Shown here: piece after piece, positions 1 to 8,262 of the stretch
Numbering within the stretch: position 1 is the first letter of the stretch
Layout of the letters: each line of letters opens with the position of its first letter
Assembly: GCA_963728445.1 (NCBI GenBank)
Contig: CAVSJO010000007.1
Location: 186,001-250,000 of the forward strand
Source of the DNA: CAVSJO01 sp963728445
Lineage (GTDB): Bacteria > Gemmatimonadota > Gemmatimonadetes > Longimicrobiales > RSA9
DNA: 64,000 bases
Direction of reading: 5' to 3'
Position numbers and translations under genes: made by a program
Notes under the pieces: generated by a model
The model's database searches: none
The model's input: the letters and a program-made list of their open reading frames with translations, nothing else
What the model was told of the DNA's origin: nothing

Positions 1-335
1 ACCTGTGTGTCGCAGCGACGTGCGTCCGGGTGCCCGTGGAGATCGGCCATTCGGTGGCGGTGACCGCGGAGACGCTCGAGCCGCTGGACGTGGAGGAGGC
101 GAGCGAAGCGATGGGGGCCATGGAGGACGTGACGGTCGTGGGGCGGGGCCGCCCGCTGGTTCCGGCGGACGCAGCGGGTGGGGACGCGATCCTCGTGGGT
201 CGGGTACGGATCGATCCGGACGTGCCGAACACGATCCACTTCTGGGTCGTCGCCGACAATCTCCGAAAGGGCGCCGCGACGAACGCCGTGCAGATCGCGG
301 AGCGGGTCGTGCGGGAAGGAGCCGCCCGTGTCTGA
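1..335 (+). CDS. asd: aspartate-semialdehyde dehydrogenase, 3' end only
   Basis: This is the C-terminal part (about 110 residues) of aspartate-semialdehyde dehydrogenase; the gene starts before the window and is read in frame from base 3. The enzyme reduces aspartyl phosphate to aspartate semialdehyde with NADPH, the branch point to lysine/diaminopimelate, threonine and methionine. The tail VPNTIHFWVVADNLRKGAA followed by NAVQIAE is the usual end of the family, and the upstream VRVPVEIGHS segment matches the conserved block with a substrate-binding His. The stop TGA (333-335) lies inside the start of the next gene, so the two are translationally coupled. The active-site Cys would be upstream of the window and cannot be checked. 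Confidence 0.93.
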   Translation, partial: LCVAATCVRVPVEIGHSVAVTAETLEPLDVEEASEAMGAMEDVTVVGRGRPLVPADAAGGDAILVGRVRIDPDVPNTIHFWVVADNLRKGAATNAVQIAERVVREGAARV

Positions 336-816
336 TGGGCGCGGCGGCGAGAGCACCCGGGGGCGGCGCCGCGGAGGTCGGGCGCGTGTCGAGACGAGCG
401 CCGGCGGCGTCGTCTTCCGGAGGACGGGCGGGGGAATGCGTTTCCTGCTGATTCGCGACCCCTACCAGAACTGGGGCCTCCCGAAGGGACACGTGGAAAC
501 GGCGGAGACACCGGTGGAAGCCGCGGTGCGGGAGGTGGCGGAGGAGACCGGCATCGCCAGCGTCCGGATCGCCGGGGACCTGCCCTGCATCGACTGGTAC
601 TTCCGGAGCCACGGCCGGCTGATCCACAAGTTCTGCCATTTCTTCCTGATGGAGTGCGACAGAGCCGAGACGCGGCCGGCCCTCGAGGAGGGGATCTCCG
701 CGTGCGAGTGGATGGCCTTCGAGGATGCGATCCGCACGATCAGCTACGACAACGCGCGGGACGTGCTCGTGTCCGCCGGCACCCTGCTGGGAGTCGAGGC
801 GAAGGACGTCGGGTGA
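328..816 (+). CDS. Nudix hydrolase
   Basis: A 162-residue Nudix hydrolase of unknown substrate. The Nudix box is complete at about residues 54-76: GHVETAETPVEAAVREVAEE then TG, fitting Gx5Ex7REUxEExGU, which binds the catalytic divalent metal. It is preceded by LPKG, common in the diadenosine-polyphosphate/MutT-like group. I chose the GTG at 328 because AAGGAG lies six bases upstream (316-321) inside the end of asd; the two genes overlap by 8 nt. The first 25 residues are Arg/Gly-rich and may be a disordered tail. Role inferred: removal of nucleoside diphosphate-linked compounds. A second, different Nudix gene lies at 12171-12629. Confidence 0.88.
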   Translation: MSDGRGGESTRGRRRGGRARVETSAGGVVFRRTGGGMRFLLIRDPYQNWGLPKGHVETAETPVEAAVREVAEETGIASVRIAGDLPCIDWYFRSHGRLIHKFCHFFLMECDRAETRPALEEGISACEWMAFEDAIRTISYDNARDVLVSAGTLLGVEAKDVG

Positions 817-849
817 AGGCACTGCCACACGGGCACCCGTCCGGGGTAG

Positions 850-878
850 TTGCCACCGGAGCAGGGCCTCGGTACCCT
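850..878 (+). promoter_or_regulatory. predicted sigma-70-type promoter for the FNR gene
   Basis: TTGCCA (850-855), 17-bp spacer, TACCCT (873-878), 36 bp upstream of the ATG at 914. It fits the TTGnnn-17-TAnCnT pattern that recurs upstream of other genes in this window. Confidence 0.5.
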
Positions 879-913
879 ATGGCCCGACGCAGGACCCGAA
901 CCCGACGCACCCG

Positions 914-1987
914 ATGCCCGTGGAACGAGCAGAACCGAAGGATCTGACGATCATCGGCGGGGGACCGACCGGTCTCTTCGCCGCATTCTATGCCGGCATG
1001 CGGGGCCTTAGCTGCCGCATCGTCGACTCGCTTCCGGAGCTCGGCGGGCAGCTCATGGCGCTGTACCCCGAGAAGTACGTCTACGACGTCGGCGGCTTTC
1101 CGCGGATCCTGGCGAAGGACCTCGCGACGAATCTCATCGAGCAGGGTCTGCAGTTCGGGGCCGACGTCCGCCTCGAGGAGCAGGTTCAGGACCTCGTTCA
1201 CGAAGAGAGCGGTTTCGTCCTGACGACCGACCGCGGAATGGAGTACCCGACGCGGACCGTGCTCATCGCCGGAGGGAAGGGCGCCTTCTCGCCCCGGCAC
1301 CTCGGCTGCCCCGGCTATCAGGAGCTCCTCGGCCGGGGCGTGGCATACCATGTCCGGGATCCGGCCATCTACGAGGGGAAGCGGATCCTGATCGTGGGCG
1401 GCGGCGATTCGGCCGTGGACTGGGCGCTCGGGCTGAAGGACCGCGTTCCGGAGTTGACGCTGATCCACAGGCGCGAGGGCTTCCGGGCGCACCCCCATTC
1501 CATGAAGCTGCTGCGGGAGGCCGTCGACGACGGACGCGTTCGCCTCCTGACCTATCACGAGGTGCGGGAGATCCACGGGGATGGGTGCGTCGAGCGGGTC
1601 ACGATCTTCGACAACCGGACGGACGAGGACACGATCGTGACCGCCGACGCAGTGCTCTCGCTCATCGGCTTCCGGCCCGACCTCGGTCCGCTGGCCGACT
1701 GGGGGCTCGAGCTGGAGCGGAACAGCATCAAGGTGGACAACCTGCTGCGGACGAACATCCCGGGCGTGTTCGCCGCGGGAGACATCGCGACCTACGAGGG
1801 GAAGCTGGAACTGATCGCGACGGGCTTCGGGGAGGCGACCATGGCCGTGAACCACGCAGTGCAGTTCATGGATCCCAAGGCGCGCTACAACCCCGGGCAC
1901 TCCACCAATCTGAAGCTCTTCCAGGACCGGGAGCAGGCCCGCTTCGACGAGGAGGAAGCGGCCGCCGCGCAGGCGCTGGGCGGCTGA
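914..1987 (+). CDS. ferredoxin/flavodoxin-NADP+ reductase, thioredoxin-reductase-like type
   Basis: A 357-residue flavoprotein of the thioredoxin-reductase-like ferredoxin-NADP reductase family (Bacillus YumC / Chlorobium FNR type). The FAD dinucleotide motif GGGPTG is at residues 15-20, followed by the family-typical ELGGQL and ALYPEKYVYDVGG blocks. A second Rossmann motif, IVGGGDSAVDWA, near residue 162 binds NADP(H), and the C-terminal GVFAAGDI closes the FAD site. There is no redox CxxC, which separates it from true thioredoxin reductase. It should pass electrons between NADPH and ferredoxin or flavodoxin in the cytoplasm. The ATG at 914 was chosen because a promoter-like element sits just upstream; the reading frame is open further upstream but without recognisable protein. 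Confidence 0.9.
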   Translation: MPVERAEPKDLTIIGGGPTGLFAAFYAGMRGLSCRIVDSLPELGGQLMALYPEKYVYDVGGFPRILAKDLATNLIEQGLQFGADVRLEEQVQDLVHEESGFVLTTDRGMEYPTRTVLIAGGKGAFSPRHLGCPGYQELLGRGVAYHVRDPAIYEGKRILIVGGGDSAVDWALGLKDRVPELTLIHRREGFRAHPHSMKLLREAVDDGRVRLLTYHEVREIHGDGCVERVTIFDNRTDEDTIVTADAVLSLIGFRPDLGPLADWGLELERNSIKVDNLLRTNIPGVFAAGDIATYEGKLELIATGFGEATMAVNHAVQFMDPKARYNPGHSTNLKLFQDREQARFDEEEAAAAQALGG

Positions 1988-2029
1988 CCGGATCGCTCCG
2001 GAGCCGCGGCGTCCCGCCCTGGCGGGTCG

Positions 2030-3322
2030 CTACCAGGCCACCCAGCGCTCCACCGCCCGCAGGCACGCGAGAGCCGCGGCCTGCTCGACCGACGGCGTGA
2101 CGTGCACGAGCGCCGTGAGCGACGTCGCCCGCCGCTGCGTGGCCGCTTCGATCGACACCGCCACGCTGCGTCTCCCGAACATCTCCACGATCTGCAGGCC
2201 CTCCAGGGCCAGCGCCATGCCGGGTGCCGCGTCGCGGATCGCCGCGAGGGTAGCCCGGCACGCGGCCCGGGCGCGGCCGACCTCCGTGATGACGTCTTCC
2301 GCCTCTCCCGTGAACGTCCGCTCTGCCCGGTAGAGCTCGACACGGCAGCGGGCGCGGTCCCGGCTCACACGCAGGTCCACGCTCCGCAGCACGAAGAAGC
2401 GTGCCCTCCCGGCCAGCGGATCGTCGTCGTAGGACGGCCCTTCGTCGTCCCCCTCGCCGCCATCGTCTCCCGCACCCGCGTCGACGGGCTCGGGCGGCTT
2501 CGGGGGCGAGCTCTGCCCCCGGGGCGCCGACTGCTCCGAGCGAGCACTCCGCTCCGGCTGGGGGCCCTGCTCTCGCTGCGGGCCTCTCCCCTGCTGCGAG
2601 CCAACCCCCTCGGGGGGTGTACGCTCTGCCTGCTCGGAGTCCCCCGCCTGCTGCGAGCGCTCGGCTCGCCCGGAGCTCGCCGCCTGCTGCAACGCAGGCT
2701 CCGGTTCGGTGACTTCGCTTGGGCCGCGCCCCGGCTGCGACTCGGGCTCCGGGCCCGCGGCGGACAGATTCTCGGGCCGGCGTCGATGCTCGGGCGGCGG
2801 CGCTTCCGCCGGCCAGCGGAGAGGCCGCCGCTGACGCGCGTTCGCGTCGTCTGCGTCCTCTCCAGGCGGCGAATCTTCCTCCCGGCGCGACGAGGTGTCC
2901 CGCCCTGCGTCGCCGCTGCCCCAGATCTCGGCGTCCGACAGATCGTCCGACGCGGACGCCTCCGGCGAGGCGAAGACGTCGTGGGGGAAAATGTCTCCCA
3001 GACGGCTCCCGTTTCCGCTGCCGTCGCGTGCGGCTGGCGCCGCGGTCATGCGCGCCGTGCCCTCCGAACCTGCACTCGGGACCTCGGCACCCATGACTCC
3101 GATCCGCAGAGACTCGGGCGGGATCTCGAGCCCGTGCTGGCGGAGTACCGAATCGACCGCGCTGCGAATGAGGCCGGCGTCCGGATGGTCCAGGGCGGCG
3201 ATCCAGACCTCCGGACCGCCGTGACGATGCAGCAGCACGGCCGCCGCGGCCACACCGGGCAGCTGCTCGAGGGTCCGTGCCAGTGCGCGAGGATCGACGG
3301 AATCGCCAGCGGGGTCCGTCAT
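2030..3322 (-). CDS. conserved hypothetical protein, paralogue of the 4653-5375 gene product
   Basis: A 430-residue protein I do not recognise. It has an N-terminal alpha/beta-like domain (about residues 1-85, containing LEQLPGVAAAAVLLHRHG), a long low-complexity linker rich in Glu, Gln, Pro and Ser (about 90-300), and a C-terminal domain of about 120 residues ending in ALACLRAVERWVAW. Domain order and the pattern of both ends match the product of 4653-5375, so the two look like paralogues that differ mainly in linker length. It is the last gene of a leftward operon: its ATG overlaps the kinase stop in ATGA (3319-3322). No signal peptide or membrane segment is seen. Partnership with the kinase is inferred from the overlap only. 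Confidence 0.75.
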   Translation of the reverse strand: MTDPAGDSVDPRALARTLEQLPGVAAAAVLLHRHGGPEVWIAALDHPDAGLIRSAVDSVLRQHGLEIPPESLRIGVMGAEVPSAGSEGTARMTAAPAARDGSGNGSRLGDIFPHDVFASPEASASDDLSDAEIWGSGDAGRDTSSRREEDSPPGEDADDANARQRRPLRWPAEAPPPEHRRRPENLSAAGPEPESQPGRGPSEVTEPEPALQQAASSGRAERSQQAGDSEQAERTPPEGVGSQQGRGPQREQGPQPERSARSEQSAPRGQSSPPKPPEPVDAGAGDDGGEGDDEGPSYDDDPLAGRARFFVLRSVDLRVSRDRARCRVELYRAERTFTGEAEDVITEVGRARAACRATLAAIRDAAPGMALALEGLQIVEMFGRRSVAVSIEAATQRRATSLTALVHVTPSVEQAAALACLRAVERWVAW

Positions 3323-4644
3323 TGCAGCACCCGAGGGAGTCGAAGGACGAAACGGGCGCCCCGGCCCGGAGTGGCAGGGGCGGCCTCCAGCGTACCACCC
3401 AGCTCTACGGCGATGCGGCCCGAAACGGCGAGCCCGACACCGCCGCCGGAACCCTCGGCGTCGGTGAACAGTCGCGAGCGCTGCTCCGTCGTCAGCCCGG
3501 GGCCCCGGTCCTCGACCTCGAGAATGGCGGCGTCGTCCTCACCTCGGGACGATACGACCACCACGCTGCCCCGAGGCGACACCCGTAGGGCGTTCCGCAG
3601 GAGGTTCAGGACCACCTGTACCAATCGCTCCTCGGCGCCCTCCACGGCAAGCGTTTCGGTTTCCGGTCCGGACACCACGGTCGCGGAAACGCCTGCATCC
3701 CGGAACGCCGGGCGCATGCGTTCCACGGCGACCGTCGCGGCGTGCGCGAGAGACGCGATCGGCGCACGGCGGGGCGTCGGTTGCGGCGTCTGCCGCGTTC
3801 CACCGAGCAGCTCCTCGGCCCGGCTCACGACCGCCCGCGCGCTCCGTTCCAGGGGTGCGAGCCACTCGGGCCTGCCGGCCGCGGCAACGCGCACCGTGTC
3901 GAGCCACCCCGTGAGGGCCTGGGTCGCGTTTCGCAGCTCGTGGGCAGCCGCGCGCCAGTCGTCCACGCCGCGGTCGTCGCCAGGCTCGGAGGAGGCGCCG
4001 GGTTCGGCGGCCGGGGCCGGGTCCGGGGCCGCGGCCGGGGCCGAGGAGGGGATCGTCGCCGCGGAGGGTTCGGCCGCCGAAGCCGGCGCCGCCGCCGGCG
4101 CGGGTTCGGGTGCGGCCACCGTCACAGGCGCCGAGTGGACGGGATCGCCCGACCTCGTGAGCCCGGGCGCGTCCGCCAGGGCGACAGCCGCATCTTCCCA
4201 GATGCGGGTCAGTCGAGTGGCACGACCCAGGTGAGCCGCGAGGCGACGGGGGGAGAGGCGGACCTCCCGTGTACCGTGGTGCCGGATCAGCCGAAGCTCC
4301 CGTGCGAGCTCTGCCGCCAGCCCTTCGGGTGCGGAGCGCGACCCGGTCTCCGGCAGGCGGGATCCCGTCACGCCAGGCGGGGATCCGGAGGAGGCGACGG
4401 GCTCGCCGGTGCCATTCGATCCGGCGGAGAGGCCGTCCAGCGCCCACTGGTCGAACGTCGAGACGGTCTGGGCAATCCGTCGCGCCGCCGAGTCTATGGT
4501 GGCGAGCCCTTCGACGAGCTCGGGTTCGGGGGATGGGCTCGAGCGGAGCAGCTCGATCTCCGCGAGGATGACCTGGAGTGGGTTCTGAACGTGATGGCGA
4601 ACGAGCCTGCCCGTGCGGGTGACAAACTCCTCCATCCCGTTCAT
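3319..4644 (-). CDS. sensor histidine kinase, cytoplasmic
   Basis: A 441-residue histidine kinase with no membrane segment. Two regions resemble phosphoacceptor helices: [20 protein letters not shown] near residues 14-33, like a HisKA_2/HWE H-box, and [13 protein letters not shown] around His235. The two are separated by an Ala/Pro/Glu-rich linker. The C-terminal HATPase domain has an N box (NLLRNALRV), a G1 box (DRGPGL) and a glycine-rich G2 box ([12 protein letters not shown]). It has no receiver or recognisable sensor domain. Start chosen at 4644 (or 4635, nine bases in); a longer frame reaches 4800 but codes for an implausible Arg-rich extension over the upstream gene. It lies between two paralogous unknown genes and overlaps the downstream one by ATGA. 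Confidence 0.85.
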   Translation of the reverse strand: MNGMEEFVTRTGRLVRHHVQNPLQVILAEIELLRSSPSPEPELVEGLATIDSAARRIAQTVSTFDQWALDGLSAGSNGTGEPVASSGSPPGVTGSRLPETGSRSAPEGLAAELARELRLIRHHGTREVRLSPRRLAAHLGRATRLTRIWEDAAVALADAPGLTRSGDPVHSAPVTVAAPEPAPAAAPASAAEPSAATIPSSAPAAAPDPAPAAEPGASSEPGDDRGVDDWRAAAHELRNATQALTGWLDTVRVAAAGRPEWLAPLERSARAVVSRAEELLGGTRQTPQPTPRRAPIASLAHAATVAVERMRPAFRDAGVSATVVSGPETETLAVEGAEERLVQVVLNLLRNALRVSPRGSVVVVSSRGEDDAAILEVEDRGPGLTTEQRSRLFTDAEGSGGGVGLAVSGRIAVELGGTLEAAPATPGRGARFVLRLPRVLQ

Positions 4645-4652
4645 ATCAGGCT

Positions 4653-5375
4653 TCAGTCGTCCGCGCGGGTCGTAAAGCGATTCGCCGCCTGAAGTCCGGC
4701 CAGGACGGCGGATTCCTCGTGCGAGCGCTCGACGACGGCGGCGCCGATCAGCGGCAGGAGCCGTCGTCCGATCCGGGCGTGGGCGGAGACGAGGACGCAC
4801 TCACGGCCGTTGCTGACGAGCACGCGCGTGCCCTCGAGAACCACGGCGTCTTCTCCGAGTGCCGCGGTGAGGGCGGCGAAGAGGGCCGCCGCCGCTGCCT
4901 GGCTGCGGCCGGAAGCAGTGGCGGGGCCCTGGCCCTCGCCCTCCATCCGCTCGCCGTCCTCGGTCGTGAGGGTGACCCGGCACGTCACGCCCGTCGTGTC
5001 GGTCTGGGTCGTCTCCATTCCGACGAACTCGAGGCGGGTCGACACGATCTCGTCCTCGTCACCGCCAGCGGACCCCTCCGGCGACTCCGATTCCTCCGCG
5101 TGGGCGGCGAAGCCGTTCGGGGCCGGCGTTTCGGGATCCACCTGGGCGACGCTCACGATGCGTCGGTCAATATCGACGCCGAGTCCGGCGCTGAGGGCCG
5201 ACTCGATGTTCCGCACGACCTGCTTGGGATGCAGATTCGGCTCGGCCATCACGTGGATCTCGGCGGGGCGCCCGAGCGGGCCGGCTACGACGCGCGCTCG
5301 CACGACGCCCGCGAGGGACGTCAGAAGGCGCTCGATCTGGTCAATGCTTGGGGAAGGAATGGCGGCTCCGGTCAT
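4653..5375 (-). CDS. conserved hypothetical protein, first gene of the kinase operon
   Basis: A 240-residue protein of unknown function. The N-terminal domain (about 1-85) contains [20 protein letters not shown] and [12 protein letters not shown]; an acidic linker follows; the C-terminal domain (about 120-240) has [32 protein letters not shown] and ends near [10 protein letters not shown]. The C-terminal half faintly recalls small ligand-binding regulatory domains, but this is not enough to assign a function. The ATG at 5375 is preceded by GGAGG five bases away and a promoter-like element; a longer frame to 5441 lacks such a site. It heads an operon with the histidine kinase and its own paralogue (2030-3322). 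Confidence 0.78.
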   Translation of the reverse strand: MTGAAIPSPSIDQIERLLTSLAGVVRARVVAGPLGRPAEIHVMAEPNLHPKQVVRNIESALSAGLGVDIDRRIVSVAQVDPETPAPNGFAAHAEESESPEGSAGGDEDEIVSTRLEFVGMETTQTDTTGVTCRVTLTTEDGERMEGEGQGPATASGRSQAAAAALFAALTAALGEDAVVLEGTRVLVSNGRECVLVSAHARIGRRLLPLIGAAVVERSHEESAVLAGLQAANRFTTRADD

Positions 5376-5397
5376 GGTCCTCCAGACGGATGCAGCG

Positions 5398-5426
5398 AAT
5401 GTAATCCCGCGTGCAGTCGGACGCCA
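5398..5426 (-). promoter_or_regulatory. predicted promoter for the leftward kinase operon
   Basis: On the minus strand TGGCGT (5426-5421), a 17-bp spacer and TACATT (5403-5398), placing the transcript start about 16 nt before the ATG at 5375, which carries a GGAGG ribosome binding site. Confidence 0.4.
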
Positions 5427-5455
5427 GCAATCGGGCGTCACTCCTGCACATTCGG

Positions 5456-5484
5456 TTGTCGCCCCTTGCCAGCATTTCTATCTT
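5456..5484 (+). promoter_or_regulatory. predicted promoter for trxB
   Basis: TTGTCG (5456-5461), 17-bp spacer, TATCTT (5479-5484), 53 bp before the trxB ATG. It is divergent from the promoter of the kinase operon, about 30 bp away. Confidence 0.5.
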
Positions 5485-5537
5485 CGATGCAGCGGTCTCG
5501 CAATCTGCTCCCCCGACTCCGGCACGAAGTGATTCGA

Positions 5538-6575
5538 ATGTCAGACCATACGATCGAGGAAGTCGTCGTCATCGGGTCCGGCCCTGCGGGCTGGACCGCC
5601 GCAATCTACGCAGCCCGGGCGGAGCTCAACCCCCTCGTGATCGAAGGTGCTCCGAGCCCCGACATGATCCCGGGCGGGCAACTCATGTGGACCACGGAGG
5701 TGGAGAACTTTCCGGGCTTCTCCAAGGGCATCGATGGGCAGGCCCTGATGCAGGAGATGCGGGAGCAGGCGGAGCGGTTCGGCACGCGGATCCGTGCGGA
5801 GGACGTCGTAGAGGTCGACTTCGGCGTCCGTCCCTTCGTGCTCCGTACGAGCGAGGGCCGGGAGATCTGCACGCGGACCGTGATCGTGGCCACGGGCGCC
5901 AGGGCGAACTGGCTGGGCCTCGAGAACGAACAGCGCCTGCGGCGCTCGGGAGGCGGCGTGAGCGCGTGCGCCGTCTGCGACGGAGCCCTCCCCGCTTTCC
6001 GGAATCGGCCCCTGGTCGTGGTGGGAGGCGGCGACTCGGCCATGGAGGAGTCGTCCTTCCTGGCGCGTTACGCGAGCGACGTCACCGTCGTACATCGCCG
6101 CGGTGAGCTGCGCGCTTCGAAGATCATGCAGGAGCGGGCGCTCACGAATCCGAAGATCCGCGTGGAGTGGAATCACGAGGTGGCCGACGTGCTCGGTGAC
6201 GACTTCGTCGAGGGCGTGAGGGTGCGGGATGTTCGAACGGGCGACGAGAAGGACCTGGAGGCCAGCGGCGTCTTCCTCGCCATCGGGCACACGCCGAACA
6301 CCGCGTTCCTGGGCGGCGCGCTGGAGCTGACGGAGAAGGGCTACATCAAGGTCGAGGCGGGCACGACCCGCACGAGCGTGCCCGGCGTCTTCGGCGCGGG
6401 CGACGTCATCGACGAGCACTACCGGCAGGCGGTCACCGCCGCCGGCACCGGCTGCATGGCCGCGCTGGATGCAGAGCACTGGCTCGCGATGAACGCGCCC
6501 GAGATCGAGGAGGCCCGGGCCCGCCGGCTCGAGGCGCCGGAGCCCGGAGGCGACCGCATCGGAAGCGCCCGCTGA
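5538..6575 (+). CDS. trxB: thioredoxin reductase
   Basis: A 345-residue thioredoxin-disulfide reductase, about 25 residues longer than E. coli TrxB because of a C-terminal Glu/Arg-rich tail. The FAD motif GSGPAG is at residues 13-18, [17 protein letters not shown] follows, the redox pair CAVC is at 144-147 (E. coli CATC), and the NADPH motif GGGDSAMEE follows near 160. The end block FGAGDV is intact. It should reduce thioredoxin with NADPH in the cytoplasm. ATG 5538 was chosen; an in-frame GTG at 5529 is possible. A strong hairpin terminator lies downstream. No thioredoxin gene is adjacent. Confidence 0.94.
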   Translation: MSDHTIEEVVVIGSGPAGWTAAIYAARAELNPLVIEGAPSPDMIPGGQLMWTTEVENFPGFSKGIDGQALMQEMREQAERFGTRIRAEDVVEVDFGVRPFVLRTSEGREICTRTVIVATGARANWLGLENEQRLRRSGGGVSACAVCDGALPAFRNRPLVVVGGGDSAMEESSFLARYASDVTVVHRRGELRASKIMQERALTNPKIRVEWNHEVADVLGDDFVEGVRVRDVRTGDEKDLEASGVFLAIGHTPNTAFLGGALELTEKGYIKVEAGTTRTSVPGVFGAGDVIDEHYRQAVTAAGTGCMAALDAEHWLAMNAPEIEEARARRLEAPEPGGDRIGSAR

Positions 6576-6611
6576 CGTCGGGGTACGGTGTCCCGAGAGA
6601 TGACGCGCGAG

Positions 6612-6643
6612 AAGGGCCCCCGGCATCCCGCCGGGGGCCCTTT
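6612..6643. terminator. intrinsic terminator, probably bidirectional
   Basis: A 13-bp perfect stem (6612-6624 with 6630-6642), loop ATCCC, flanked by AA and TTT. It lies between the convergent trxB and SDR genes and can serve both strands. Confidence 0.8.
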
Positions 6644-6677
6644 CGCATTCCACCGGGGTTCCTTCCACAGGGCGCCG

Positions 6678-7430
6678 TCAGCAGAGCAGACGACCGCCGT
6701 CGACCACGAGGACCTCGCCGGTGACGAACTCGGCTGCGACGAGGTAGAGCAGAGCGCGAACGACGTCGTCTGCGGAGCCGATGCGGCGGAGCGGGATGCG
6801 CTCGCGGAGGCGCCGGACGTCGCTCTCGTCGAACTCTTCGGGCGGCAGGACGGTACCCGGCGCGATGGCGTTCACCCGCACGTCGGGTGCGAGGGCACGG
6901 GCGAGGACGCGGGTGAGCTGGACGAGCCCGGCCTTCGAGACGGCGTGGTGGGCGTAGGAGGGCCACGGCTGCCACGCCGAGAGGTCGGCGATGTTGACGA
7001 TGCATCCCTGCCGCTCCCGCAGGAGCGGAGCCGCCTCCCGGGCGAGGAGGAACGGCGCACGCAGGTTCACGGCCATGACGCGGTCCCAGTCGGTCGCGGA
7101 GATCTCCTCGACCGGTGCCGAGTCGAAGCGGGCTGCGCTGTTGACGAGCACGTCGAGACCGCCGAGGGCTTCGGCGGCCCGGGCGGGCAGTGCCTCGGCC
7201 TCCGTGGGCGACTCGAGGTCGGCGCGCAGGGAGACGGCCCGGCGGCCGAGGGCGCGGATGGCGTCGACGGTCTCGGCCGCGGCGTCGCCCGAGCTGTGGT
7301 GGTTCACGGCGACGTCCGCGCCGGCGCGTGCCAGCGCGAGGCAGAGCGCGCGGCCGATCCGGCGTGCGCCCCCTGTAACGAGGGCGGTCCGACCGCGGAG
7401 GTCCGGGAGGGCTGCGTCGGGAGATGACAT
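6678..7430 (-). CDS. SDR family oxidoreductase, pteridine-reductase-like
   Basis: A 250-residue short-chain dehydrogenase. The NADP-binding motif TGGARRIG (19-26), with Arg pairs, is the form seen in pteridine reductases (PTR1/FolM group), as is the end block VRVNAIAPGTVL. The catalytic region is unusual: it reads YAHHAVSK (159-166), so the residue four before the catalytic Lys166 is His162, not Tyr; the nearest Tyr is at 159. Start chosen at 7430 because a good promoter (7469-7441) would start transcription about four bases before this ATG. Substrate unknown; a reduced-pterin role is suggested only by the motif and by the pterin operon 9 kb away. Confidence 0.82.
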   Translation of the reverse strand: MSSPDAALPDLRGRTALVTGGARRIGRALCLALARAGADVAVNHHSSGDAAAETVDAIRALGRRAVSLRADLESPTEAEALPARAAEALGGLDVLVNSAARFDSAPVEEISATDWDRVMAVNLRAPFLLAREAAPLLRERQGCIVNIADLSAWQPWPSYAHHAVSKAGLVQLTRVLARALAPDVRVNAIAPGTVLPPEEFDESDVRRLRERIPLRRIGSADDVVRALLYLVAAEFVTGEVLVVDGGRLLC

Positions 7431-7440
7431 GGGAAGCACG

Positions 7441-7469
7441 ATCATAGTGGCGGCCCTGCGGTGGAGCAA
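7441..7469 (-). promoter_or_regulatory. predicted promoter giving a near-leaderless mRNA
   Basis: Minus strand TTGCTC (7469-7464), 17 bp, TATGAT (7446-7441). The expected start site is near 7434, only about four bases before the ATG at 7430, which has no Shine-Dalgarno sequence. Confidence 0.5.
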
Positions 7470-7505
7470 TTACACTCCGCACCGCGACGGCCGGAAGGGA
7501 GGAGC

Positions 7506-8231
7506 ATGGTGGACCTGAGTGGACAGACGGCGATCGTGACGGGCAGCACGCGGGGCATCGGCCGGGCGATCGCCTCGGCGCTGCTGAGCCGCGGCGCGAA
7601 CGTGGTGGTGAGCTCGAGGACGCCGGAGCACGTGGAGCGGGCGGTGCAGGAGCTGGGCGCCGCCGAGGAGATCGAGGACCGCGTCCATGGCGTCGTCTGC
7701 GACGTCCGGCGGGAGGAAGACTGCCGCCACCTCGTGGAAGACGCGGTGGACCGCTTCGACGGTGTCGACGTTCTGATCAACAACGCCGGCGTGGGTCGCT
7801 TCGGTACCGTCGGCGAGCTCGACCCCGACTCCTGGCGGGAGACCATCGAAACCAACCTTTCAGGGGTCTACTACTGCAGCCACTACGCGCTGCCGCACCT
7901 GAAGGCGGCGAAGCGGTCGTGGATCATCAACATCGGCAGCCTTGCCGGGAAGAACGCCTTTCCCGGCGGCGCCGCGTACAACGCGAGCAAGTTCGGGCTC
8001 ATCGGCTTCAGCGAAGCCCTCATGCAGGAGGTGCGGCACGACGGTGTGCGGGTGAGCTACGTGATGCCCGGCAGCGTCGAGACGGAGTTCGGCGGGTCGT
8101 CGGCCTCGGAAACGAGCTGGAAGATCCAGCCGGAGGACCTCGCCGAAACGGTCCTGTACCTGCTGTCCGTGCCGCAGCGGACGCTGCCGAGCCGGATCGA
8201 GGTGCGTCCGTCCCGTCCCCCGAAGAAATGA
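7506..8231 (+). CDS. SDR family oxidoreductase
   Basis: A 241-residue classical short-chain dehydrogenase: cofactor motif TGSTRGIG (12-19), NNAG around residue 90, catalytic Ser in NIGSLAG, and Tyr158-x3-Lys162 in YNASK. The C-terminal PSRIEVRPSRPP tail is common in 3-oxoacyl-ACP reductase-like SDRs annotated without known substrate. The ATG at 7506 follows GGGAGGAGC. It is divergent from the SDR at 6678-7430 and 31 nt upstream of fumC, with which it is probably cotranscribed. It is a NAD(P)H-dependent carbonyl/alcohol oxidoreductase of unknown substrate. Confidence 0.9.
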   Translation: MVDLSGQTAIVTGSTRGIGRAIASALLSRGANVVVSSRTPEHVERAVQELGAAEEIEDRVHGVVCDVRREEDCRHLVEDAVDRFDGVDVLINNAGVGRFGTVGELDPDSWRETIETNLSGVYYCSHYALPHLKAAKRSWIINIGSLAGKNAFPGGAAYNASKFGLIGFSEALMQEVRHDGVRVSYVMPGSVETEFGGSSASETSWKIQPEDLAETVLYLLSVPQRTLPSRIEVRPSRPPKK

Positions 8232-8262
8232 AGCGCACACGCGCGCAGCCACGGAGCCCGGA

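Noticed and set aside
740..1900. Long minus-strand open frame (386 codons) across the FNR gene
   Set aside because: High GC keeps antisense frames open. The product is Arg/His/Pro-rich without motifs, while the plus strand holds a clear flavoprotein.
2009..2030. Terminator between FNR and the leftward operon
   Set aside because: The CCCGCC/GGCGGG stem is short with a two-base loop and no T-tract.
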